A stretch of 64,000 bases of DNA from Periplaneta americana (Eukaryota; Arthropoda; Insecta; Blattodea; Blattidae): positions 15,393,708 through 15,457,707 of the forward strand of contig NC_091120.1 of the NCBI RefSeq assembly GCF_040183065.1. The letters are read 5' to 3'. The notes under the pieces were generated by a model. The model made no database searches. It was given only the letters and a program-made list of their open reading frames with translations, and was not told where the DNA came from. The position numbers and the translations under genes are program-made. Position 1 is the first letter of the stretch; every line of letters starts with the position of its first letter. Below, in pieces: positions 47,990 through 60,034 of the stretch.

Positions 47990-49480
47990 TAAAAAATGAT
48001 GAGGCAAAACTTAAAAAAAAAAAAACCTTGTATATGTAACAATTTTAATGATGAAATCGTTTTTGATAAATGTGCAGTTTTTACCACATTCAGTAAAAAT
48101 ATCTCTAAATTCTGTCTCTCCCCTTTATTAAAACCTGATCAGAAGGTCACGATTATGAATCAATATCTCTGGCCCACTCTTACTTATCCCTTACAGTGTG
48201 CTCCACTCTACCAAATCAAAACCAAATTTCTTAATGATTTAGATAAAGTTACCAGAGGAGCATGCAAAGAGCTTATTGGTCTTCCTCATGACTGCCCAGA
48301 CGGAATGCTTTACTCCCCTAAAAAATATCGTGGTCTTTCGTTAATGAAAGCATCTTGGGAAGCTTATGTGCAACACATAAATATCTGTAATACTCTTCTT
48401 CGTGTTGATGACTCCCATCTCCACAATGTTAGGGACCTTGTAAGTGAAAAAGTTTCTGCTCTGTCAAAATTGAATATCACAGCTATTGATGCTATCAACT
48501 GGTCAGGTCGTAAAATTCGTAAACACTTAAGAAATGACGCATTCCAAACTTGGACAAACCATACCTTGCGTGGTAAAGGGGTTATTGTTTATAGTGATCT
48601 CCCCAAGGCTAACTCATGGGTAAGCAATCGAAAGGGCCTATCTTCCTCAGGATGGACCAATGCTTTAAAAATGTCAAGCAATATTTCGGCGGTTCGTGCA
48701 ATACTGGGCAGAACACTAAGCACAACCCGCTGCCGTCATCCAGACTGTAGCGAGCTTGAAACACTTGGACACGTGCTTGGACAATGCCCTAAAGGCGAGT
48801 TGCTGATCAATGCTAGACATCATCGTGTACAACATGCTTTGGTGATATCGTTAAAAACTTTAAATTGGGAGATTCATGAGGAAGTACATTGTGTATCATC
48901 AGATGGTTCTTTTAGACGGGCAGACATTATTGCTATCAACGGACGCTTAAAATGGGCTCTTGTTCTTGACCCTACTATCCGTTTCGAAAGAAACCTAAAT
49001 CAGGCCACCGAAGTTGATATTGAGAAGAAGTCTATATATGAACCTTGTCTGCCGTATCTTTCTCAAAAGTACAACGTCCCTCTTAAACAATGGTCCGTCA
49101 TTGGTTTGCTGTTTGGCAGTAGAGGTTCAATTACAAAATTCACGTGGAATTATCTCAAGGAACTTCACATTCCTTTTGATTATGTAATGTCTATTCTTAT
49201 AAATATTATCAAGGATTCTCTTCAAATATTACATCATCATCTCTATTTCAATTAATCAACTTATATTTGCCTTCAACAATTAACTTTCTTTTTTCTTTAA
49301 TGTATCACATCACATTATATTGTAAATGTTTATTGTATTCAGGACCCTTGTGGTCACTCAAAATTCTTTGAGCTGATGTCTATAATTTAGAAATTTATTT
49401 TTCATCTCGAACTAATAATAATTAAATTTAAAAATTACTGATATCATATCCCTAAAATAAAAAAGTTTTTTTTTTTTTTT
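47990..49480 (+). mobile_element. R2-like LINE fragment with restriction-like endonuclease
   Basis: The frame 47996-49255 (419 codons) is open. It starts within the end of the reverse transcriptase (DQKVTIMNQYLWPTLTYPLQ). A Cys/His knuckle follows: CRHPDCSELETLGHVLGQCP. The endonuclease core is RRADIIAINGRLKWALVLDP followed by TIRFE. This order (RT, CCHC, PD-(D/E)XK) is that of R2-type LINEs. The N-terminal DNA-binding region and RT active site are absent, so the copy is 5'-truncated. The first Met is probably fortuitous. Confidence 0.85.
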
Positions 49481-49499
49481 TTTAGCCAATACAAACAGC

Positions 49500-49860
49500 A
49501 TTTAGTTGTGTAAACATTAGTAGTTGCGACTGTTGACTGAAAAGAATGTCAACTGTTATGAGTGCTAAGTGGAGCGGTATCTATTGGAACTTAGTATGTA
49601 AACTGTTTCAGTTCCCATTCTCATCCAACACCTGGTTTCCATGGTGACGTGACATCATACACTGAAGAATATTTTTGGCGTGAAGTAGGTTTCTGAGTCT
49701 TGAAAGAAAGAGGGAGGGCTTTGCTAGGAGTAACCAGTTTGCAATCTAACGGTACTAAAAACAAACATTGCATTCCAACAGTAAAGGTGATTTAGGGTAT
49801 ATTTAATTTTACAGACTACTGAATTTCTATAAGAACTCTAATGAAATGTTAATTTTTTAT
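49500..49860. other. Intergenic sequence, nothing recognised
   Basis: No motif or bounded repeat was seen. Confidence 0.5.
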
Positions 49861-49867
49861 TAAATAA

Positions 49868-50197
49868 ATGGAAATGTACAAAAACTTGCCCAGACATGTT
49901 CAAACATTTTTAACAAGAGCCAAAACTAGTTACATTGTCACTCAATTGTATCTACACCGATTTCACATTTCTGATAATCCTACTTGTCTGTGGTGTAATA
50001 ATTATGATGAAGATCTGGAACACATTCTTCTATACTGTCCATCCATAAACCACAAAAGAAGTAAATTAAAATCATCAGTGCCAGTTGTAGAAGACACAGC
50101 CCTGCAGTATATATTGATTACACCCCAGCTCTGGCTACTAGCAACAGGCATCTATAATGAACACCGATCAAAATACTCCTCATTTCTCATGAAATGA
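49868..50197 (+). mobile_element. LINE C-terminal remnant with Cys/His cluster
   Basis: The 109-codon frame has LTRAKTSYIVTQLYLHRF, then CLWCNNYDEDLEHILLYCPS. This is the post-RNase H cluster seen at the ends of many LINE polyproteins. It is too short to be a gene. Confidence 0.65.
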
Positions 50198-50501
50198 CAA
50201 GAACTGAAAAGACTATAGTGGACCTTATGTTGTCAGCAAACAGCTGGATACATTAAAAAGACTGAATTATTGATTACACTGAATCAATATTGTTAAGGAA
50301 TGATTTTTCTTACAGTATGTAATTTTGTTCAGAGATTTTCGAACTTTGAATTTAAAAGAAAGATGTTCATATGTGGTTATATTTTATTTTGGGAAAGCAT
50401 TGTCACAATAACATGAGTATAAATTTAATGATTCGATTGTTGTAGTGTTGTGGGAAAAATTGAATTGAAGACATGCCTGGAAAAGTGGATTATTAACCCA
50501 C

Positions 50502-51655
50502 TTACTTACTTACAAATGGCTTTTAAGGAACCCGAAGGTTCATTGCCGCCCTCACATAAGCCCGCCAGCGGTCCCTATCCTGTACAAGATTAATCCAGTC
50601 TCTATCATCATACCCCACCTCCCTCAAATCCATTTTAATATTATCCTCCCATCTACATCTCGGCCTCCCTAAAGGTCTTTTTCCCTCCGGTCTCCCAACT
50701 AACACTCTATATGCATTTCTGGATTCGCCCATACGTGCTACATGCCCTGCCCATCTCAAACGTCTGGATTTAATGTTCCTAATTATGTCAGGTGAAGAAT
50801 ATAATGCGTGCAGTTCTGTGTTGTGTAACTTTCTCCATTCTCCTGTAACTTCATCCCGCTTAGCCCCAAATATTTTCCTAAGCACCTTATTCTCAAACAC
50901 CCTGAACCTATGTTCCTCTCTCACAGTGAGAGTCCAAGTTTCACAACCATACAGAAGAACCGGTAATATAACTGTTTTATAAGTTCTAACTTTCAGATTT
51001 TTGGACAGCAGACTGGATGATAAGAGCTTCTCAACCGAATAATAACACGCATTTCCCATATTTATTCTGCGTTTAATTTCCTCCCGAGTGTCATTTATAT
51101 TTGTTACTGTTGCTCCAAGATATTTGAATTTTTCCACCGCTTCGAAGGATAAATCTCCAATTTTTATATTTCCATTTCGTACAATATTCTGGTCACGAGA
51201 CATAATCATATACTTTGTCTTTTCAGGATTTACTTCCAAACCGATCGCTCTACTTGCTTCAAGTAAAATTTCCGTGTTTTCCCTTACCGTTTGTGTATTT
51301 TCTCCTAACATATTCACGTCATCCGCATAGACAAGAAGCTGATGTAACCTGTTCAATTCCAAACCCTGCCTGTTATCCTGAACTTTCCTAATGGCATATT
51401 CTAGCGCGAAGTTAAAAAGTAAAGGTGACAGTGCATCTCCCTGCTTTAGCCCGCAGTGAATTGGAAAAGCATCAGATAGAAACTGACCTATACGGACTCT
51501 GCTGTATGTATCACTGAGACACATTTTAATTAATCGAACTTGTTTCTTGGGAATATCAAATTCAATAAGAATATCATATAATACTTCCCTCTTAACCGAG
51601 TCATATGCCTTTTTGAAATCTATGAATAACTGATGTACTGTACCCTTATACTCCC
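50502..51655 (-). mobile_element. RTE-like LINE, 5'-truncated, 13-bp TSD
   Basis: Flanked by attattaacccac at 50489-50501 and 51656-51668. The minus frame 50523-51524 (333 codons) is intact from the RT palm: [20 protein letters not shown] and the catalytic [10 protein letters not shown]. It continues with [19 protein letters not shown] to [12 protein letters not shown] and a stop, then an AAGT tail. Upstream codons continue the frame (about 51525-51655). It is the best-preserved copy of this family in the window. Confidence 0.93.
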
Positions 51656-51668
51656 ATTATTAACCCAC

Positions 51669-52440
51669 ACTTTCTTAAAATGGAGGAAAATAGAGTTTTG
51701 TGATTGAGGGTGAAAAAATATTACAAATTATCTTTATTGATTCTTGAGAACATGAGGTACAAATTTACATATTTTGTCAAAGGTTTTCTCTTTTTTGTCC
51801 AAAATAAAACAAATTCAATAATATAAAAAGAAAAATATTTTAAATCTCTTTGAACATTCACAAAAACTATCACCTCCATAAAAATTTTTCTATTCACTAA
51901 TAACCTAAAAATAATCGTATCTTTCATTTAGCCAGTTTTCTGAATTGCACTTCCTTTTTCGATAAATTTTCATATTTTCGCCAACATTTCCTTCTAATAT
52001 TGCCATTGTTTCTGTTTATGTCCTCAGTACAATATACTTTGGCTCAGTATATTTAACCTAATATGATCGCCAATATAAAAAAAAAAAGATTGATGACATA
52101 ACTGACAACAGATTGCAGCACTTGTTAATTTTGAGAGTTAACCCATTTTTCCAGACATATCTTCAATTAATGACGATAATTATTATGACAAAGTTCCTTT
52201 AAAGCGTGACCTTTTTTATGACTGTTTCGTTAGAGTCTGTGTGTCGTAGTGTAATAATAGTAGCAGCACTTCTTCTGAATTATATAATGATTCAATTCAG
52301 GACTTGAAGCTTCACTGAATGGTCGTGCAGTAGAAATAAATACACTTCTAAAAGATTGGTCATTAGTCCGGGTGGTCTAATAGGTTATTAAGATGCTAGG
52401 TTTTGACATTCTCATTAAAAGAATTAGTGTAATATACAAC
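51669..52440. other. Intergenic sequence, nothing recognised
   Basis: AT-rich, with no supported gene or bounded repeat. Confidence 0.5.
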
Positions 52441-52470
52441 ATGTGTATTAATTTTATTCAGAGTTTTAGT

Positions 52471-52658
52471 TCAAAACAGTCTTTTCTGAACAATATACAA
52501 AACACAGGCAAGAAAGAAAGCAAACGCAAAAAGTAAGAGAACTTTATCAGTGAATTCACGACGACCATACTTTGCAAGAAGTTTCCCTGATTGACTGATC
52601 ACGCTGCCGGTAGTCTGAAGTTCCTCTTGAGTGCTGTGGACATTGCTTGATGAATTAG
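52471..52658 (-). CDS. BNIP1: BNIP1 exon 5 with stop
   Basis: The acceptor is gatttcag. It reads NSSSNVHSTQEELQTTGSVI, then SQSGKLLAKYGRREFTDKVL and the transmembrane anchor. TGA is at 52473-52471, and AATAAA (minus strand, 52458-52453) lies shortly after the stop. Confidence 0.95.
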
Positions 52659-55600
52659 CTGAAATCAAATTGCACATAATTATATTAATTCAATAAAGTG
52701 TAAAACATAAGTTTCAAAAATATTTTAATGATTTAAGAAGAGAAAATAGTGACATTTCTTATTTCTTTATTTGTTTAATACTTTCAATTTTTTTTGCTAC
52801 ATCACAGTTAAGTAACTGCCAAAAGTGTTTGAAACTTAAAAAGGGGGCAAAACAAGAAAAGGAACTCGCATAGGTATTTATGGTACTAAATTTATATAAA
52901 TCAGCTTTTCGGATATTCACAAAATTCTTTCACATTTTACTCACAAAAAAAAAAAAATCAGTGTACAAATTGTCTAGATTAGATTTTTAATAGAAAAACA
53001 CAATGTTAAGAACATGATTAATTATTATTTTATGGTAGGCCTAAGTAATTTGCATATTTTGTTGTTTTCTAATGCCAGGCGTTTGACAAAGTCATTTGAC
53101 CTCTTGCACTCCAATATTTTTCAAAGATATCATCATGACCAGCCACTGAAGCACAGATTTTGAGGTGTTCCGAATCCATTTCTTGGTTTGAGTTGCACAA
53201 TGGGGAGTTAGGGGACTGATATATTCCAATTCTATGCAGGTGTTTGGCCAAACAATCATGGCCTGTTGCCAATCTAAATGCAGCTACAGACGATTTTCGT
53301 GGTAAATCGGGAATTAACTGTGGATTTTGGTGCAGAAAGTTCCATTTTTTTCCTTGAGATTGTGTTATCAAATTTTGTTTGTTGAAGTCTAAGTATGTAG
53401 ATTTAATAAATCTTTTCACAGAGTAATACGTAGATTTAGTAACAGGTCTGTAAGTAGCAGTGCTGCCCTTCTTTGCTAAAGCATCCGCATTCTCGTTTCC
53501 CAGGATTCCACAATGGGATGGTATCCATTGGAATACAATTCTTTGATTGAGTGATATTAATTGAGAGAGCATTTTAGTTATTTCTGCTGTTTGAGATGAA
53601 AGTGTGTGTTTAGAGACTATTGATAGAATAGCTGCTTTGGAGTCTGACAATATAACTGCATTTTTAGATTTATTTATGTGGTATAGAAGATTCCTGAGAC
53701 TTTCACTTATTGCAATGATTTCTCCATCAAAACTTGTTGTTCCATACCCAAGAGATCTATAAAGTGAGAAGAGACAGCACGTAACACCTGCACCGGCACC
53801 TTGTTCTCTGGAGATCAAGGATCCGTCGGTGTATAAATGAAGCCAGTTTTGTGGAGGGTACCTAATATTAATTGTTTCTAAAGACAATTGTTTTAGTATT
53901 TCTTCTGTTAAATTTAGATTATATTCTATATTTAATAGAGTTAAAGGTTCGGTTTAATTTGTAGGTTTTCTTTTAAATTCGGGATATTGATTTTCTGTTT
54001 TAATTCTCGAACAATGGATATGAAACTTTTTTGAGTTTTCAATCTACAGAGAGGACTGTATGAATGCCAATTGTTTCCTGGTAATCTAATAAGTTTTTCA
54101 TATTGAATCAGTGCTTTTTCTTCTATTGTCATTTTGATGCTGTTAATATTAGTGAGGAATCTCATAGAATCTATTGGAGTTGTTTTGATTCCATCAGTAA
54201 TGAGTCTGAGAGCTTGGTTTTGAACATATTCTATGTCGTTTATGAAAGGTGAAGTAATTAAAATTTCTCCGCAGTATGTCAGCACTGGCTGTATAAATAT
54301 TTTGTATGTAGTGTTCAAAGTATGCCTAGAGCACCCCCATTTCTTTCCTGCTAGTCTTTTTAGAAGGGAGAATCTTTTACAAGCTTTTTCAGAAATGTAT
54401 TTCAAATGGATGCTCCATGTGTAATTTGCATATTGGAAATAATTTTCACATATACATAAAATATAAAAATTCTAATCTAGACGAAGTTGACTTACAGTCT
54501 GATGAGTTCAAAATTTCATGAATTTCTCTTTAATGATTCCTGAGTTATATCCATTTTTTTTAAGTACCGTGTCAAAAAAAATCAAATTTGCACAAAATCA
54601 ACAAACAACAGTGTGCCATTTAAAACCCCAGCATGCAGGTAATTTGAAAATGGCTACTAATGAACTCCCACTGGGAAGCGTTTTGTGAAATCAACATGGA
54701 GTCGACATCCTCCATAATGTCTTTTGATTGATATTATAGAAGTTAATCAATGAAAAGACAGGCCAATTACCAATTTCATTAAACCTTTATTAATTGATCG
54801 TAGTACACAATTTTTAAAGAATAAATGGTGCCTTCTTTGGTCTAGTTCTTCTATAGAATTATATACCTTAATTTAATTTTAATATTTAAAACACAGCCTT
54901 TAGTTAAATTGTAATTACATGGAGTCATTTTATATTTTTAATAGAAGGTTTCATATGTATAATTAATTCTTCACGGAGATCGTAGTTTCAGGGCTGTAAG
55001 AGTACAAGGATTATTATTTGAGGAACTTCTGCATTTGCCCCTAATAGAAACCTTAAATGGCTTATCCAAAGCAGTGCATTACAAGATCAGTAAACAGGGC
55101 CACCGAGAAGGGGGGGGGGGAAATGGGGCTAGTGCATATGGGCCCGTCAGATTAAGTGAGTCTGATTACTTTTTATTATCATGAATAATTATTCGTAAAT
55201 ACATATGATTACTACAAAATTTTGTAAGAATGCCTATTTGTTACATAAATTTGACATATTAACTCAACAATAGTAGAATTAATGCAAATTACCATTTTAT
55301 ATGTAGATATTTGACTTTTATATAATAGAATATCAGTTTCCCGCATTAAGCTTCACTGACACGACACTTGAGGGCCCCGGCATTTGCCTGAACTATGTTC
55401 CCATCGCTTGTACCGAACACGTTAAATTATTTATTGGCTTGTGCTTTTTAACTACCACCGCAATATGCTAATGAATGCTCCCAAACCGAAGTCACAGGAT
55501 CACGTTTCCTTTTCAGTACCTACATTGCATGTTTCGTGTCGAAACTTTCGTCTTTTAGTTGTCGTTTGTCTAGTAAATTCTGTTCATTAGTGTTACCGGT

Positions 55601-58600
55601 TATAGTTTAACTGCATAATGGACAAGTACAGGCATAAGTAGGGAGCTGAGAAGCACAAGAAGAGACAGAAAAAATTGGAAGATATTAATACAGGCGCTAG
55701 ACTGCGTGAAAAGTATTATGAAGACATTAACAAAGAGATCAGTGATGAGCCGATATATTTAAAATCAATTCATGCCTCTAATTTAGGACCAACCCTACTG
55801 AAACCTATGAATCTCCTAAATAGTCTGAGGGAATTAAAACTGGACAGTTTATTTGCAAGTATTTGTATAGTCATTAAAATATTATACACAATTCCTGTGA
55901 CAGTTGCTGATGCTGAAAGATCCTTCAGTAAAATGAAGGAAATAGAAATGTATCAGCATATCAATAACAACCTCATAAAATTACTTACAAAAAACAGTCC
56001 CAAAAATAATATAGACTTATGAAGAAAAAAATAATAAAAATAAATAAATAAAAAATTATTTGATTAACAATATTTTCACCATTACAAGTACACATATATA
56101 AAAACTAAATATAAACATTTACATAGAGATAAAAAATTTTACAAGAGAAAAAGTTCGTCCAAAGGGCTGGACTCTGGAAGAGTACCCAAAACGCTCATTG
56201 CATTTCCGCGTTGAATAGCAATACTTAAGCGTTGACACAAATAAGTAGTGCAACGGCAATCACCAGTAATGGAGATCAAAATTTGGCCGATTTGAGATAC
56301 CAAAACTTTAGCGTCATGACTCCAAGGACCGAAGGTCTCCACAGCAAATGGGACAAAGATATAATTGTCTAAAAGATGAGCATATTTATTGACTTTCTTC
56401 TTCACGGCTAATTCAGCAGCAGATGCTGCACGTCTGGAGGTATTCGGCAAGTGAGATGGAGCTAGAGTGTCAACGCAAGTGGAGTCCCAAATTAAAGATT
56501 TTCCTCTAGACCATGGAATTAAGGTGAGACCATCGGGTAGTTTACCATCTGCGCAACTAATACCTGGTGGTTCCAAAAGAGATGGGATGCCACAAGAAGT
56601 CAGAGATCTTTTAATGATATCATTGAGTGATGTATGTCTGGGAATGCGACCCTTGCTCCTCGCACAGCTGAGTGCATGATGGCCGTAAATATCAGCAATT
56701 TCTCCGCAAATACATTGGTGTGGCTGGCAGAGTTTACAACCAAGGTGTAAAGCTATTGCGATTTTAAAGGATGTGCTATCTATTAGGGTGCCGATGTGAG
56801 GAGAAGGTAATGCGTGTAACCAAGCTCCAGAATCACTCTCTTGAAGAGCTAGGAGACGTGCAATGTCTTGTTCGGATGTGAAAGAAGAAAGGACTGTATC
56901 TAAAATTTTTTGGGAAAAGATAACGTCCCACTGTTTTTGAAATTCAGGATGGGCAGGAGGATGAGTGGTTTGTGAGGAAGTATATCAACTTGTCAGAGCA
57001 TCACGCACATGGCAGATTTCAGCTGCATCACTGTATAAATGTACTCAGATAAACAATGTGTCAAGAACAACTGAATAACCTTGGCCTCCTTAGTTTGGAG
57101 AGCGATCTTGCTAGGTCTTTAAATTTTGGTGATATAATTGATGATTTTGCATCAATGAAGTCAGGAAGAGTTGTTTGTTGATGTTGGACTGCAAGTTAGA
57201 AACTACAGGTGTTTAGGAATATAATAGGCTATATTGTGCTAATGTGAAATTTTGCTAAAATCTTTCAATGTAAAAAAAGTGTATATTTTTAGGTTCGTAT
57301 CTGTGTATGGGGTTATCTTTTATTTATTTTGCAAATAATTATTATGGTTAGAATAACTGGTAACTTGTAATTGTTACTTTTTTTTTCAACAGGGGTCCGA
57401 GTACAGTATTGCATAGGGACCCATAAATTCTGTTGGCGGCCCTGCCAGTAAACATAACATGTAGGTGCAATATATAAACATACCTAATGTTTCAAGAGTG
57501 TCAGCACTGCGCTGAGTTGTGTCTGCTAAATGACGACTTATAGATAGTAACTGTTCTGTTACATTTGATGACATCTTGACCAGTCCTTCTTTATCCCTTC
57601 GCTGCCTGTTTTTCAATGACAAATGAAATTATTATTGATATAGTGGATAATCTTCAAACACAAAATTGTAATGCACATATAAAAGCATTCTTACACCTCT
57701 TTTCCTACCTATGTCGTAACACTGCTTCTTCCGATCCATTGTCAAGAAGCTCATCTTTGTTTGACTTTTCAATGGTAAGCATACACGTGATATTGGCCTT
57801 GCGAAATGCTCCAAGTGTGCTGTATTATCAAAAGAAGAATATGTTAATAACTTATAGTACAGCATTTTGAGATAAAAATTTGTTACTTGACAAAGTAGGC
57901 CTATTTACAGCAAAGGGCACTAATTAGAAATGCTGATATTCAATCAAACTTAAAACTTGATAGCTATAGAAACTACAATGATTTTTTTTTATTTTTATCA
58001 TTTTTTTATCCATGGTATTTCCACTTACTTCCCATACTTTACTGTTATTCTGCTTATGTAGCCTATAACATGCAATATTTATAAAGATATGTATTATAGA
58101 TATCAAAAAATACATTTATAAAAAAAATACAATCTTAGAAGTGAAATTATTTCCAAAAACTAAATCGGACGTTGTTAAACAAAGAGTTTTATGAAAGAGC
58201 GTTGTAGTTGTCATTTTACCTTGTCAGCTGTTGTCGGTGACTTTCCACTTCCTTCAGAAGTTTCAGTCTTTCAGATTCCTTTTCTTGTTCCTTGGCCAGG
58301 CTTTCTAATTGATCTATTTGTTTTCTCAGAAGACCTATTTTAGAACGACCTTCTTGGTTTAATTCATTTAAAACTTCGAGTGGTCCTGTACATGTATATA
58401 TATCCTGAAAAAAAAAATTATATTAATGATAAACATTTTTCAAAGTATTTTCACATAAGCAAAAATTCAAATTTCTATCTTTAAGTCTACAGTTATAATA
58501 ATGGTGGAACAATATTTACATTTCCATATCCAATTATGAAAGTGATTTAAAGCTGGATTTTTCGAAGTTACACAGGCTAAATGTCTGACATTCACAATTG

Positions 58601-59214
58601 ACGTAAGTCAGGTCTACGCATTTCATAATTATCAGTGAGGAATCCGTATACTGAAATTCCCCCCCTCCCCCCAAAATAGAAAGAATTGATCAGTGTAGGT
58701 AATCTAAAATTGTTTATTTATCGCGTGAAATAAAGATGTGGAACGCTTAAAAATTAACGCGAAATGCACATTTCACTTCACTTAGTATATGCAAAACATA
58801 TCAAAAGCCTAAACTAACCTGTCACAGATTCGTATATGCAAGGCATACTAAAAGCCTAAACTAACCTAACCTATATGAATGGTACACGGAAATCCTTAAC
58901 CTAACTAACCTGTCACAGATTCCCGCACCTTAGAAATTAGAAAAATGCAAGTTGGAAGTTTCAGTATCGCGTGCTATAGAAAAGCCATTATTTCTACAAA
59001 AATAGGTTATTAACAAATATTTGACACACACTGACTTTTCACAGTACATTCTCTAGGAAATGCATGTCAAAGAAATGTCAGCCACATATACAAGAATCAC
59101 AGAAAAATGTTTCAATTCTAACACACAAAGACTTGCCTGAATTAACGCTTTAACAAGTAGATTATGATTTACAATCTCTTGTCTCACAATATCTACAACT
59201 TGTGTATCATCCAT
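52471..59214 (-). CDS. BNIP1: BNIP1/Sec20, complete five-exon gene
   Basis: The joined exons, in order, are 59214-59137, 58404-58220, 57819-57709, 57605-57484 and 52658-52471. They give 227 residues, against 228 in human BNIP1. The product starts MDDTQVVDIVRQEIVNHNLL and has a coiled coil (QIDQLESLAKEQEKESERLK) and the conserved FRKANITC. A SNARE-like region (NVTEQLLSISRHLADTTQRS) and the Sec20 signature YGRREFTDKV follow. One C-terminal membrane anchor (LLLFAFAFFLACVLYIV) ends KRLF. The family is an ER Q-SNARE that works with syntaxin-18 and Use1 in Golgi-to-ER fusion. Intron 1 has a GC donor. Intron 4 holds a LINE and a hAT element. It is divergent from VMA21. Confidence 0.95.
53059..54420 (-). 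mobile_element. I-type LINE, longest copy (copy F), 14-bp TSD
   Basis: Flanked by gtaatttgcatatt at 53045-53058 and 54421-54434. The 3' frame (53069-53887) has the complete RNase H and the Cys/His end, with stop and AACAAC. A second frame (53941-54405) gives the end of the reverse transcriptase: KRLAGKKWGCSRHTLNTTYK, FIQPVLTYCGEILI, YVQNQALRLITDGIKTTP. A frameshift between them kills the copy. It lies in BNIP1 intron 4 in sense. Confidence 0.94.
54435..55086. other. BNIP1 intron sequence, nothing recognised
   Basis: No supported motif was seen. Confidence 0.5.
55095..57444 (+). mobile_element. hAT transposon remnant, split by a LINE
   Basis: It starts CAGGGCCACCGAG and ends CGGCCCTG (imperfect inverted repeats). 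The 8-bp flanks are tcagtaaa (55087-55094) and ccagtaaa (57445-57452), 7 of 8 identical. Left of the insertion the + strand has TGARLREKYYEDINKE and TIPVTVADAERSFSKMK. To its right, near 57060-57180, it has QEQLNNLGLLSLESDLARSL and FGDIIDDFASMKSGRV. Both are parts of the hAT C-terminal dimerisation domain. Much of the transposase is missing. Confidence 0.82.
56100..56990 (-). mobile_element. LINE 3' fragment with zinc knuckle and RLE-like nuclease, nested in the hAT element
   Basis: On the minus strand SEQDIARLLALQESDSGAWL is followed by [70 protein letters not shown] and LSIAIQRGNAMSVLGTLPES. The end of the frame (56139-56576) is intact. It separates the two halves of the hAT domain. The exact edges and duplication were not resolved. 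Confidence 0.75.
57484..57605 (-). CDS. BNIP1: BNIP1 exon 4
   Basis: The acceptor is aaaacag and the donor gtatgt. It reads QRRDKEGLVKMSSNVTEQLL to RSADTLETL, the SNARE-like coiled coil. A hAT element begins 39 bp past the donor. Confidence 0.93.
57709..57819 (-). CDS. BNIP1: BNIP1 exon 3
   Basis: The acceptor is aatacag and the donor gtagga. It completes a split Ser codon and reads TLGAFRKANITCMLTIEKSN to EEAVLRH. Human has SWRKANLTCKIAID here. Confidence 0.93.
58220..58404 (-). CDS. BNIP1: BNIP1 exon 2
   Basis: The acceptor is ttttttcag and the donor gtaaaa. It reads DIYTCTGPLEVLNELNQEGR and then the coiled coil to ESHRQQLT. Confidence 0.94.
58405..59136. other. BNIP1 intron 1, with a small direct repeat
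   Basis: A short sequence (…tatgcaa..cataccaaaagcctaaactaacctaac) is repeated around 58795-58915. Nothing else was recognised. Confidence 0.45.
59137..59214 (-). CDS. BNIP1: BNIP1 exon 1
   Basis: 26 codons from the ATG at 59214-59212 to LVKALIQ. The donor reads CAG|GCAAGT, a GC-AG intron with otherwise perfect consensus. The start agrees with the family's N-terminus in length. Confidence 0.92.
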
Positions 59215-60013
59215 CCTTTATTTAATTTGTAGTATTGCTTACTTGTTCTTGTTATTTATAAATACATGAATATGAACTGACAAAGATTAACGCATGGCAT
59301 ATCATACTGTTGACAAAAATAATGCCCTATAGAAAATATACGTTATTTATGTTGTGTACTATTGCTTGTGGTGTACATTAACGTTAAATTTGATGAATCT
59401 ACTGCACTGAATCATATGCAATACTTTAAACCCATTGAAATTCTAAAATTTGTTGTTATTTTCTATTGAATATTTACTACTTTGAAAATTATTTTTGAAT
59501 GTAATTGCATTAAATTTATGAACGTCCCTAAATCTTGGCATAGAAATTTATTGTTAAGTTGGCGATACTGAAGTTTGTGGCGTGTGTGCGTGTTTTGTTT
59601 TTGTTAAATTGACAGTCTGTATCAACGAGCACTGTCTTCTTTATCGAGGAGGAATATCTATAACTCGTTGGCCTTTGTTCGTACTCGGAAGTGACTACAA
59701 TTTAATAATGCTATTTAATCTAACATTAATGTTCAAACTAAATCAATTCTTCTAATAGAACAATAATTGTATACGTCAAAAACATTCATGTTCGTCTGCT
59801 CTTCCTACGAAGGAAATTTTTACAGAAGGGAAATTTCTTTAAAGTAAAGTTGGTTGGCGGCTCTGGAAATATCAATTTATCAGGAAATCGTCACGTGGAT
59901 AGAAGGCTTTCGTGTGTGTAGATTATGTGTTTATTGATATTATATATTTGATGTGTTGTTCTCCGAAGGGCCCTTCCAACGTCTAAGTATTGTAACAATT
60001 GTGGCGTGTAAAT
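59215..60013. promoter_or_regulatory. Shared intergenic region between divergent BNIP1 and VMA21
   Basis: 799 bp separate the two start codons. No transposon was recognised in it, unlike the surrounding introns. It must hold both 5' UTRs and core promoters, but no clear TATA box or initiator could be assigned. Confidence 0.4.
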
Positions 60014-60034
60014 ATGAATGACAGACGTCTTATT
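60014..60034 (+). CDS. VMA21: VMA21 exon 1
   Basis: Seven codons, MNDRRLI, ending at a gtaagt donor. The first ATG in frame was taken as the start. The exon is short but the frame into exon 2 is clean. Confidence 0.75.

Noticed and set aside
47996-49255. A host gene of 419 codons
   Set aside because: The zinc knuckle and endonuclease core are those of an R2-like LINE, and two other broken copies occur in this window.
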